Assembly: GCA_966185765.1 (NCBI GenBank)
Contig: CBIFVZ010000038.1
Coordinates: 1-36,163, forward strand
Source of the DNA: CBIFVZ01 sp966185765
Lineage (GTDB): Bacteria; Pseudomonadota; Gammaproteobacteria; Enterobacterales; Enterobacteriaceae
DNA length: 36,163 nt
Direction of reading: 5' to 3'
The notes beneath the pieces were generated by a model, which saw only the letters and a program-made list of their open reading frames with translations, searched no databases and was not told the DNA's origin. The translations under genes were made by a program, and so were the position numbers. Positions 1 to 6,742 of this stretch are shown piece after piece (positions within the stretch are counted from its first letter, which is position 1; the number at the start of each line of letters is the position of its first letter).

Positions 1-54
1 CCTGTGACCCCATCATTATGAGTGATGTGCTCTAACCAACTGAGCTACGTAGCC
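1..54 (-). tRNA. metT: tRNA-Met(CAU), elongator, 5' part only
   Basis: The reverse strand from base 54 to base 1 begins GGCTACGTAGCTCAGTTGG, the acceptor and D-arm start of the enterobacterial elongator tRNA-Met. An anticodon loop reading CTCATAA follows, with CAU as anticodon. The window ends inside the T-arm, so the 3' acceptor half and any following tRNAs are outside. In E. coli the tRNA gene next to asnB in this orientation is metT, first gene of the metT-leuW-gln tRNA operon. The symbol rests on this synteny. Confidence 0.93.
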
Positions 55-91
55 CTCTTTTTCGCGTTACCTTATCGGCGTTGCGGGGCGC

Positions 92-120
92 ATTATGCGT
101 ATCTGTCCTGGCAGCGTCAA
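92..120 (-). promoter_or_regulatory. sigma-70 promoter of the tRNA operon
   Basis: On the reverse strand a -35 box TTGACG (120-115) and a -10 box CATAAT (97-92) are separated by exactly 17 bp. They are followed by a GC-rich discriminator (GCGCCCCGC) and lie about 38 bp upstream of the tRNA 5' end. A GC-rich discriminator is typical of stringently controlled stable-RNA promoters. That control is an inference from family knowledge. Confidence 0.85.
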
Positions 121-246
121 CTAGTTTTTTACCACAAAGTGGCCCCTTTGGTTTGTTTGACCAGCTTGCGAACAGCTTGCTCGAATTCTCGCCAATAACC
201 GCAGAAACAATCACTTTGCGCAAGGCACCTCGCAGACGACGGGAAA

Positions 247-273
247 TAAAAAAACGGGCCGTTGCTGACCCGT
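247..273 (-). terminator. intrinsic terminator downstream of asnB
   Basis: On the reverse strand a 7-bp stem (ACGGGTC with GGCCCGT, one G-T pair) with a 6-nt loop is followed by a run of seven T. It lies about 190 bp beyond the asnB stop and upstream of the tRNA promoter. It would end asnB transcripts and insulate the tRNA operon. Confidence 0.8.
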
Positions 274-282
274 CAGATTGCT

Positions 283-396
283 GACAAAGAAGGAAAAAAC
301 GTGGTTTTTCCTTCTTTGTCGTTAGCAGGCGAAAATCAATAACTTGATTTTCCTTGTTTTTTGTTGGGTGTTATCCATCCTGCCTGTGACAGGATG
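283..396. other. cluster of three perfect hairpins in the asnB-tRNA gap
   Basis: Three perfect inverted repeats follow one another. The first is a 16-bp stem at 283-298/305-320 (6-nt loop). The second is a 9-bp stem at 331-339/344-352 (4-nt loop). The third is a 7-bp stem at 376-382/390-396. No plausible coding frame covers them. They could be the structured 3' untranslated region of asnB (reverse strand) or part of an undescribed RNA read on the forward strand and ending at the terminator at 415-440. See findings. Confidence 0.6.
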
Positions 397-414
397 AGGT
401 TTATCATCAGTCTC

Positions 415-440
415 ACGGGTCATTGTTGACCCGTTTTTTT
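415..440 (+). terminator. forward-facing intrinsic terminator without an upstream gene
   Basis: An 8-bp perfect stem (ACGGGTCA/TGACCCGT) with a 4-nt loop is followed by seven T on the forward strand, pointing toward the 3' end of asnB. No forward gene was found upstream. It may stop antisense transcription into asnB or end a small RNA. Its stem and A/T run closely match the terminator at 247-273 in inverted orientation. Confidence 0.75.
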
Positions 441-455
441 GAGCACCGTTGAAAT

Positions 456-2120
456 TTACTGATAGGCATCCTGGTGAACGCCTACCGCACGGCCAGAGGG
501 ATCGTTCATGCTCTTGAAAGATTCATCCCATTCAATGGCTTTAGCAGACGAACAGGCCACCGATGGGCCGCCGGGTACGCACTCAGCGGCACTTGGGACC
601 GGGAACAGCTCTTCAAAAATTTCGCGATACAAATAACCCTCTTTGGACGTTGGCGTATTGTACGGGAAACGAAAGTGCGCGGTTTCCAGCTGCTGGTCGC
701 TAACCTGCTTGGCCGCGACTTCTTTAAGCGTATCGATCCAGCTGTAGCCAACCCCGTCAGAAAACTGCTCCTTCTGGCGCCAGGCAACGCTTGAGGGCAG
801 GTAAGATTCAAAGCATTCGCGCAGGACATGCTTTTCCATTTTGCCGTTGCCGCACATTTTGTCGCGGGGGTTGATGCGCATCGCCACATCGAGGAATTTT
901 TTATCAAGGAACGGTACACGCGCTTCCACGCCCCAGGCAGACATGGCTTTGTTGGCACGGGCGCAGTCAAACATGTGAAGCGCCAGCAGCTTACGCACGG
1001 TTTCTTCATGCAGTTCTTTTGCATTTGGCGCTTTATGGAAATAGAGATAGCCGCCGAAAACTTCATCTGAGCCTTCGCCAGATAGCACCATTTTAATGCC
1101 CATAGCTTTAATCTTGCGCGACATCAGATACATCGGCGTTGATGCGCGAATGGTCGTCACGTCATAGGTCTCAATGTGGTAAATCACATCGCGAATCGCA
1201 TCCAGCCCTTCCTGCACGGTGAAGTGAATTTCATGATGCACGGTACCGAGATGGTTTGCCACTTCCTGAGCGGCTTTGAGGTCTGGTGAACCTTCAAGCC
1301 CAACGGCAAAAGAGTGCAGTTGCGGCCACCAGGCCTCGCTGCGCTCATCATCTTCTACGCGGCGCGCGGCAAATTTTTTGGTAATAGCGGAAATAATGGA
1401 GGAATCCAGTCCACCGGAGAGCAGCACGCCGTAAGGCACGTCGGACATCAGATGGCTTTTTACCGCCTCTTCCAGTGCAACACGCAGTGCGTTTTTGTCG
1501 GTTTCGTTGTTCTCAACGGCGTCATATTCAAACCAGTCGCGCTGCCAGTAGCGGCGGATTTCCCCGTCCTGGCTCCACAGGTAGCTTCCTGGTGGGAATT
1601 CTTTAATTGTGCGACATACTGGCGTCAGCGCCTTCATTTCAGAGGCCACATACATGTTGCCATGTTCATCGTAACCCATATACAGCGGAATGATGCCGAT
1701 GTGGTCGCGGCCAATCAGATAAGCGTCTTTTTCGCTGTCATAAAGGGCAAAAGCGAACATGCCCTGTAATTCGTCCAGAAACTCCGGCCCTTTTTCCTGA
1801 TACAGCGCCAGGATGACCTCACAATCAGAGCCGGTCTGGAAGGCATAACGGTCAGCGTATTCGGCACGCAGCGCCTGGTGGTTATAGATTTCGCCGTTAA
1901 CCGCCAGCGCGTGGGTTTTCTTTTCGTTGTACAGCGGCTGAGCACCGGCGTTCACATCAACAATAGAAAGCCGCTCGTGGGCGAGAATGGCTTTGTCGCT
2001 GGCATAAATGCCGGACCAGTCCGGGCCACGGTGGCGCATCAGACGAGAGAGTTCGAGTGCTTTTTTGCGCAGTTCACCCGCGTCAGTTTTGATATCCAGC
2101 ACGCCAAAAATAGAACACAT
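456..2120 (-). CDS. asnB: asparagine synthetase B (glutamine-hydrolysing)
   Basis: AsnB makes asparagine from aspartate, ATP and glutamine in the cytoplasm. The 554-residue product has the length of E. coli AsnB. It starts MCSIFG, so Cys2 becomes the N-terminal nucleophile of the class II glutamine amidotransferase domain (about residues 1-200), which also shows RHRGPD and the NGEIYNH motif. The C-terminal synthetase domain carries the ATP-pyrophosphatase loop SGGLDSS and the GEGSDE motif. The start is supported by GGAG about 8 bases upstream. It lies downstream of nagD but 231 bp away, so it probably has its own promoter; I did not find a convincing -35/-10 pair. Identity is very secure. Confidence 0.98.
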   Translation of the reverse strand: MCSIFGVLDIKTDAGELRKKALELSRLMRHRGPDWSGIYASDKAILAHERLSIVDVNAGAQPLYNEKKTHALAVNGEIYNHQALRAEYADRYAFQTGSDCEVILALYQEKGPEFLDELQGMFAFALYDSEKDAYLIGRDHIGIIPLYMGYDEHGNMYVASEMKALTPVCRTIKEFPPGSYLWSQDGEIRRYWQRDWFEYDAVENNETDKNALRVALEEAVKSHLMSDVPYGVLLSGGLDSSIISAITKKFAARRVEDDERSEAWWPQLHSFAVGLEGSPDLKAAQEVANHLGTVHHEIHFTVQEGLDAIRDVIYHIETYDVTTIRASTPMYLMSRKIKAMGIKMVLSGEGSDEVFGGYLYFHKAPNAKELHEETVRKLLALHMFDCARANKAMSAWGVEARVPFLDKKFLDVAMRINPRDKMCGNGKMEKHVLRECFESYLPSSVAWRQKEQFSDGVGYSWIDTLKEVAAKQVSDQQLETAHFRFPYNTPTSKEGYLYREIFEELFPVPSAAECVPGGPSVACSSAKAIEWDESFKSMNDPSGRAVGVHQDAYQ

Positions 2121-2321
2121 AGCTTACTCCGTTGTATCCGCCCGGTGACGGTGTGTCGTTGTCGTACTGATGAAAATGCCGTAACTCACCCGGGCAATGC
2201 AAGCGATTTGCCGGATGGATAACAAAAAGAGTAATAGTGGTTATCGAATGCTGAAAAAAGTGTACTTAATGAAGATGAAAATTGACGATTCGTTAATTTT
2301 TTGACGGTTTTATTGAATGCA

Positions 2322-2345
2322 GCGCCACGCCGGATGGCGTGGCGC
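2322..2345. repeat. perfect 10-bp stem-loop with REP-like core, nagD 3' end
   Basis: GCGCCACGCC, a GGAT loop and GGCGTGGCGC form a perfect hairpin 7 bp beyond the nagD stop. The segment GCCGGATGGCG resembles the core of enterobacterial REP elements. On the reverse strand no T-run follows directly, so it is more likely a 3'-end stabilising or attenuating hairpin than a textbook terminator. REP membership is uncertain because only one copy is visible. Confidence 0.55.
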
Positions 2346-2351
2346 GAACAA

Positions 2352-3104
2352 TCAGATAACGTCGATTTCGGCGACCGACGGGTAAATCCAGGTCGGACGA
2401 AAAGGCATGTCATCAATATCGTTAAGCGTGGAGACACCGGAGAGCACCAGAATGGTTTCCAGCCCGGCCTGGAAGCCTGCCAGAATATCGGTACGCAGGT
2501 TATCGCCCACAATGACAGTTTCTTCTGAGTGGGCCTGCATTTTGTTGAGTGCTGAGCGGATTATCCACGGGCTGGGTTTACCCACATAAAACGGAGCGCG
2601 TCCGGAAATTTTCTCAATACCTGCACACAGTGCGCCGCAGGCAGGGTAGTAGCTGTGACCGTGAGTATCCGGGTTAGTGGCGATAAAGCGTGCGCCGTTT
2701 GCCACAAAGAATGCTGCTTTATGCATCATCTCCCAGTTATAGGAGCGGGTTTCGCCGACGATAACAAAGTCAGGGTTCACGTCGGTAATAGTAAATCCGG
2801 CTTTGTACAATTCGTGAATGAGTGCGCCTTCACCCACCACATAAGCTTTTTTACCTTCCTGACGACGCAGGAAATCGGCGGTAGCCATCGCGGAGGTATA
2901 GAAAGCACTGTCTGGCACGTCGATGCCCGCCGTGGCAAAGCGGTTTGCCAGGTCCTGACCGGTTTGTGACGGGTAGTTAGTCAAAAGTACCAGCGGCAGG
3001 CCTTTTTCCATAATGCCCGTGATGAACTGTGCGGCGCCGGGAATGGCAACGTTGTCGTGCATCAGCACGCCGTCAATATCGCAGATGATGTTTTTAATTG
3101 TCAT
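2352..3104 (-). CDS. nagD: HAD-family nucleotide/sugar phosphatase NagD
   Basis: NagD is a cytoplasmic HAD superfamily (subclass IIA) phosphatase; the E. coli enzyme prefers UMP and GMP and its link to amino sugars is unclear. The 250-residue product matches E. coli in length. It begins with the nucleophile motif DIDGVLMHDN (Asp9 nucleophile, Asp11 general acid). LLTNYPSQ is motif II, and GDNLRTDI near residue 205 is the Mg-binding motif. It is the last gene of nagBACD. It is separated from nagC by 94 bp that contain a terminator-like hairpin, and no clear Shine-Dalgarno sequence precedes its ATG, so expression may be damped. Function by orthology. Confidence 0.96.
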   Translation of the reverse strand: MTIKNIICDIDGVLMHDNVAIPGAAQFITGIMEKGLPLVLLTNYPSQTGQDLANRFATAGIDVPDSAFYTSAMATADFLRRQEGKKAYVVGEGALIHELYKAGFTITDVNPDFVIVGETRSYNWEMMHKAAFFVANGARFIATNPDTHGHSYYPACGALCAGIEKISGRAPFYVGKPSPWIIRSALNKMQAHSEETVIVGDNLRTDILAGFQAGLETILVLSGVSTLNDIDDMPFRPTWIYPSVAEIDVI

Positions 3105-3150
3105 AGGTTGGTCGTATGGCTTAAGAAGCGCTTATGTTAATAACCGCAAG

Positions 3151-3192
3151 CGGAAAAGAAAACGCCCGCACACACAGGGTGTGACGCAGGCG
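3151..3192 (-). terminator. terminator/attenuator between nagC and nagD
   Basis: On the reverse strand just after the nagC stop a two-part stem forms: CGCCTGCG/TGCGGGCG outside, a bulged T, then CACAC/GTGTG around a CCT loop. It is followed by TTTTCTTTT. This has the form of an intrinsic terminator and would reduce transcription into nagD. Confidence 0.75.
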
Positions 3193-3198
3193 TGCAGA

Positions 3199-4428
3199 TC
3201 AGTGAGTGGATTCGCCGAGCAAACGCTGTAACAGCATGCCGTTAAGCATAGCGCGTTTTACCAGCGCAAAAGCGCCAATAGCTGAACGATCGTTAAGGCG
3301 CGAGCAGACCACGGGCAGATTTTTACGAAACGCTTTTAGCGCCTGAGAGTTGATGCAATTGCCGATAGCAGGCAGCAGCACGCGCTCAGCCTCGGTAATT
3401 TCACCAGCAATGACCACCTTCTGCGGATTAAACAGATTAATGGCAATCGCGATGGCTTTACCCAAATGGCGGCCCACGTATTCGATGACTTCACTTGCCA
3501 GCGGGTCACCCTTATTGGCCGCTTTGCAGATATGGCGAATATCACAGGTTTCGGCCGTAAGCCGACTCTGATATCCCTGTTCCAGCAGATGACGTACGCG
3601 CTGTTCAATGGCCGCGTTAGCGGCAATGGTTTCCAGACAGCCGAAGTTTCCGCAGTGGCAGCGCTCACCCAGCGGATCGACCTGAATATGACCAATTTCA
3701 CCTACATTGCCGTTGCGCCCGAGAAAGATTTTACCGTTGGACAATATTCCCGCCCCGGTACCGCGGTGTACACGCACCAGAATGGCGTCTTCACAGTCTT
3801 GGGTTGAACCAAAATAGTGCTCGGCGAGCGCCATACTGCGGATATCATGACCAACAAAGCTGGTGAGATTGAAGCGCCGTTCCAGTCTTTCAACCAGCGG
3901 CCAGTCGTTAACTTCAATGTGTGGCATGTAACGCACGACTCCGGTGTCAGGTTCAACCAGCCCCGGCAGAATTATCGAGATGGCAATAAGCTCACGCAGC
4001 TTGCGCTGGCACGCTTCGAGAAAATGGGCAATAGCATCAAGCAGCGCCTGCTCAAGGCTTTCCTGGCTGCGCTGTGGTAGGGGATAATGTTGCTCAACCA
4101 GCGCGCGCGCACTCAGATCAAACAGCGTCAGGGTGGCGTCGTAACGCCCAAGGCGCACGCCAATCGCCTGAAAATTGCGGGTTTCGGTAATAATTGAGAT
4201 GGCGCGCCTGCCGCCAGTGGAAGCCTGCTGATCGACCTCTTTAATCAAGCCGCGTTCGATCAGCTGGCGAGTAATCTTTGTGACGCTGGCGGGGGCAAGC
4301 TGGCTTTGTTCGGCAATCTGAATACGTGATATCGGACCATGTTGATCTATCAGGCGATAAACCGCAGCCCCGTTAATTTGTTTTACCAGATCGACATTAC
4401 CAATTTGAGCCTGTCCACCAGTCGTCAT
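3199..4428 (-). CDS. nagC: N-acetylglucosamine repressor NagC (ROK family)
   Basis: NagC represses the nag genes and chiP and is relieved by GlcNAc-6-phosphate. The 409-residue product (E. coli 406) has an N-terminal winged helix-turn-helix (about residues 15-75, including SRIQIAEQSQLAPASVTKIT). A ROK sugar-kinase-like domain follows, with the zinc motif CHCGNFGCLE near residue 260. It lies 8 bp after nagA and is co-transcribed with it, which gives autoregulation through the nagB/nagE operators at 6517-6537 and 6611-6631. A third likely operator lies before chiP. ROK family members include kinases, but the DNA-binding domain and context make the repressor role clear. Confidence 0.97.
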   Translation of the reverse strand: MTTGGQAQIGNVDLVKQINGAAVYRLIDQHGPISRIQIAEQSQLAPASVTKITRQLIERGLIKEVDQQASTGGRRAISIITETRNFQAIGVRLGRYDATLTLFDLSARALVEQHYPLPQRSQESLEQALLDAIAHFLEACQRKLRELIAISIILPGLVEPDTGVVRYMPHIEVNDWPLVERLERRFNLTSFVGHDIRSMALAEHYFGSTQDCEDAILVRVHRGTGAGILSNGKIFLGRNGNVGEIGHIQVDPLGERCHCGNFGCLETIAANAAIEQRVRHLLEQGYQSRLTAETCDIRHICKAANKGDPLASEVIEYVGRHLGKAIAIAINLFNPQKVVIAGEITEAERVLLPAIGNCINSQALKAFRKNLPVVCSRLNDRSAIGAFALVKRAMLNGMLLQRLLGESTH

Positions 4429-4436
4429 GTATTTTT

Positions 4437-5585
4437 TTACCCGATTGTGACCTCGTTACCGTTCACGATGGTCTTGATGATGTTGTAGTTGTGTGTAAAA
4501 GCAGTGAGGTTCGCTACTTTTCCTGCCTCGATGGTACCCAGGGTTTTTTCTACACCCATTGCGCGGGCAGGGTAGAGTGTGGCCATACGTAGCGCCTCGT
4601 CCATTGCTACGTTAACGTGCTCAACCAGATTCTGCACGCCTTCAATCATAGTGAGCGCTGAACCACTGAGTGTGCCATTTTCATCCACGCACAGTCCATC
4701 GCGGTAGTATATTGTTTTACTGGCAAAAATGAACTTGTCAATGTTGGCGCCAGCCGGTGCGGTGGCATCGGTCACCAGGCACAGTTTGTCACCTTTAAGG
4801 CGTTTGGCATTACGCACATTGGCGTAATCCACATGCAGGCCGTCAGCAATGATACCGCAGTACAGATCAGGCTCATCAAAAATCGCACCTGCAAGACCCG
4901 GTTCACGTCCGCTGATATACGGCATGGCATTATAAAGATGGGTTGCAAAACGGACGCCTGCGCGAAAGCCGCGTTTTGCTTCAGCCACGGTGGCATTGGA
5001 GTGGCCAGCCGAGACAATAATCCCTGCATCAACCAGTTGGCGAATCACTTCTGGCTCCACCATTTCGGGGGCCAGTGTGATTTTGGTGATGACATCGGCG
5101 TTCTGGCACAGGAAGTCGACCAGTTTGGTTTCTGGCTTGCGAATGTAAGCCGGATTATGCGTGCCTTTTTTCACTGGATTCAGCCACGGACCTTCAAGAT
5201 GCAGGCCCAGCGCCTGATTCTGATGTTTAGCGAGGTACTCGCGCATGACGCGTACACCCTGCATCATCAGCTCGTCGCTGCAGGTAATGAGCGTGGGCAG
5301 ATAGCTGGTGCAGCCGGATTTCTCATTGGCTTTTTGCATGATTTCCAGCGTCTCTACCGTTACGGCCTCGGCGGTGTCGTTAAACTGCACGCCGCCGCAG
5401 CCGTTAAGCTGCACATCAATAAAACCCGGGGCAATAATTGCGCCACCCAAATCGCGCATTTCTATACCCAGTGGCAGTTCGCCAACCGGACAAACGCGGT
5501 CAATCAGGCCATCGGCAATCACAACCGCGTGCCCGTCCAGAACTTCATGGCCGGTATAGATACGGCCGTGGGTTAGTGCGTACAT
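4437..5585 (-). CDS. nagA: N-acetylglucosamine-6-phosphate deacetylase
   Basis: NagA removes acetate from GlcNAc-6-P to give glucosamine-6-P, the step between NagE import and NagB. The 382-residue product equals E. coli NagA in length. It belongs to the amidohydrolase superfamily. Visible motifs are HLEGPW near residue 130 (metal-binding Glu), SAGHSNAT, THLYNAMPYISGREPG and VTDATAPAG (catalytic Asp near 273). It starts 27 bp after nagB with GGGGAG before the ATG, inside the nagBACD operon. It also lowers the NagC inducer pool, so its activity feeds back on the regulon. Confidence 0.98.
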   Translation of the reverse strand: MYALTHGRIYTGHEVLDGHAVVIADGLIDRVCPVGELPLGIEMRDLGGAIIAPGFIDVQLNGCGGVQFNDTAEAVTVETLEIMQKANEKSGCTSYLPTLITCSDELMMQGVRVMREYLAKHQNQALGLHLEGPWLNPVKKGTHNPAYIRKPETKLVDFLCQNADVITKITLAPEMVEPEVIRQLVDAGIIVSAGHSNATVAEAKRGFRAGVRFATHLYNAMPYISGREPGLAGAIFDEPDLYCGIIADGLHVDYANVRNAKRLKGDKLCLVTDATAPAGANIDKFIFASKTIYYRDGLCVDENGTLSGSALTMIEGVQNLVEHVNVAMDEALRMATLYPARAMGVEKTLGTIEAGKVANLTAFTHNYNIIKTIVNGNEVTIG

Positions 5586-5612
5586 AATTATCTCCCCGGA
5601 TTAAAAATGTGC

Positions 5613-6413
5613 TTACAGGCCTTTAATGTTTTCCGCTTCAAGTTCGTTGAAGTACTTGAGCGTTTTGACCTTCAATTCCATCGTGGACGGCTCATCGCAC
5701 ACCACAACGGCTTTCGGGTGAAGTTGCAGGCAGCTGATGGTCCACATGTGATTGACGTTGCCTTCAACGGCCGCCTGCAGCGCCTGCGCCTTCACGTTGC
5801 CCAGCACCAGAATCATCACTTCTTCCGCATCAAGCAGTGTACCCACACCCACGGTCAGTGCATATTTCGGCACCTGGCTTACATCGCCGCCAAAGAAGCG
5901 GGAGTTAGCAATACGCGTGTCATGCGTCAGCGTTTTAATGCGGGTGCGAGAAGCCAGCGAAGACGCCGGTTCGTTGAATGCGATATGACCGTCGTTGCCT
6001 ACGCCACCCATAAACAGGTGGATTTTGCCATAAGAACGGATTTTTTCTTCATAACGACGACATTCTTCGTCAACATCTGGTGCGTTTCCGTTGAGCAGGT
6101 TGATGTTTTCTGCCGGAATATCGACGTGGTCAAAGAAATTGCGATGCATGAAGCTATGGTAGCTCTCCGGATGCTCCTGCGGCAGGCCGACATATTCGTC
6201 CATATTAAAGGTAACAACGTGTTTGAAGCTAACCTGGCCTGCTTTGTGCATCTCAACCAGCGCTTTGTAGGCTTCAAGCGGGGTGCCGCCGGTCGGCAGA
6301 CCCAGCACGAAAGGACGGTCAGCGGTTGGCTTGAACGCGTTAATGCGGTTAACAATGTGGCGAGCTGCCCATTTACCTACCTGCTGTGCCGTAGCCAGAG
6401 GAATCAGTCTCAT
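5613..6413 (-). CDS. nagB: glucosamine-6-phosphate deaminase
   Basis: NagB converts glucosamine-6-P to fructose-6-P and ammonia, which feeds glycolysis. There are two adjacent ATGs (6416 and 6413). I chose the second because it gives MRLIPL and 266 residues as in E. coli and a better spacing from AAGAGGT. Key residues are in NMDEYVG (Asp72, proton transfer) and GVGNDGHIAFNEP (Asp141, His143, Glu148 in E. coli numbering). It is the first gene of nagBACD, divergent from nagE. The shared intergenic region carries NagC operators and a CRP site, so NagC repression and cAMP-CRP activation are expected. Confidence 0.97.
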   Translation of the reverse strand: MRLIPLATAQQVGKWAARHIVNRINAFKPTADRPFVLGLPTGGTPLEAYKALVEMHKAGQVSFKHVVTFNMDEYVGLPQEHPESYHSFMHRNFFDHVDIPAENINLLNGNAPDVDEECRRYEEKIRSYGKIHLFMGGVGNDGHIAFNEPASSLASRTRIKTLTHDTRIANSRFFGGDVSQVPKYALTVGVGTLLDAEEVMILVLGNVKAQALQAAVEGNVNHMWTISCLQLHPKAVVVCDEPSTMELKVKTLKYFNELEAENIKGL

Positions 6414-6516
6414 CATACACCTCTTAAAATTGACGTTAAAAAATGGTTCTCTGGAGAGCGGTTTACACTTGATTAAGCGTAACGCAGTTCCGGATAAGCG
6501 TATCGATCCGCTGTAA

Positions 6517-6537
6517 TTATTTTGAACTATAAAATAA
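6517..6537. promoter_or_regulatory. NagC operator, nagB side
   Basis: TTATTTT and AAAATAA form a perfect 7-bp inverted repeat around 7 bp. This fits the NagC/Mlc operator pattern of A/T-rich half-sites. Its centre (6527) lies 94 bp from the centre of the second operator, compatible with looping by NagC as described for E. coli nagE-nagB. Confidence 0.8.
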
Positions 6538-6579
6538 GTTTTTGTAGATAGCCAGTGAAAGGCAGGGGGAGGTGCGATA

Positions 6580-6601
6580 TTTGGTGACTATAATCACAAA
6601 A
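6580..6601. promoter_or_regulatory. CRP-binding site of nagE/nagB
   Basis: GGTGA-CTATAA-TCACA matches the CRP consensus TGTGA-N6-TCACA at 9 of 10 conserved bases. It lies between the two NagC operators, as in E. coli, where one CRP site serves both divergent promoters. Confidence 0.8.
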
Positions 6602-6610
6602 AATACGCGT

Positions 6611-6631
6611 TTAATTTGCGATACGAATTAA
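6611..6631. promoter_or_regulatory. NagC operator, nagE side
   Basis: TTAATT and AATTAA are perfect half-sites around TGCGATACG. The reverse complement closely matches the candidate operator before chiP (10888-10910). It would overlap the nagE promoter region and mediate repression together with the site at 6517-6537. Confidence 0.83.
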
Positions 6632-6742
6632 TTTTTCACACACTCCAGGAGTGATGTGATACGTTGCCGCAGGGTCATGTTTGACCACACTATAAAAACA
6701 GTGCTTCGACTCTTCATCTCGGGGTCTCATAGGGGGAATAAA

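Noticed and set aside
474..794. Forward open frame over the asnB 3' end
   Set aside because: It is antisense to a conserved coding region and is preceded by a terminator facing it at 415-440.
5607..6476. 289-codon open frame antisense to nagB
   Set aside because: It covers nagB and the nagB leader in reverse. The content is a codon-bias shadow and it would disrupt the known regulatory region.
6589..6594. TATAAT as a -10 element in the nagB-nagE gap
   Set aside because: It is embedded in the CRP site and has no suitable -35 sequence 16-18 bp upstream.
6656..6742. Upstream ATG extension of nagE (29 extra residues)
   Set aside because: The family start is at the GTG at 6743 with AGGGGG upstream. 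The extension would place a charged non-family segment before the first EIIC helix.
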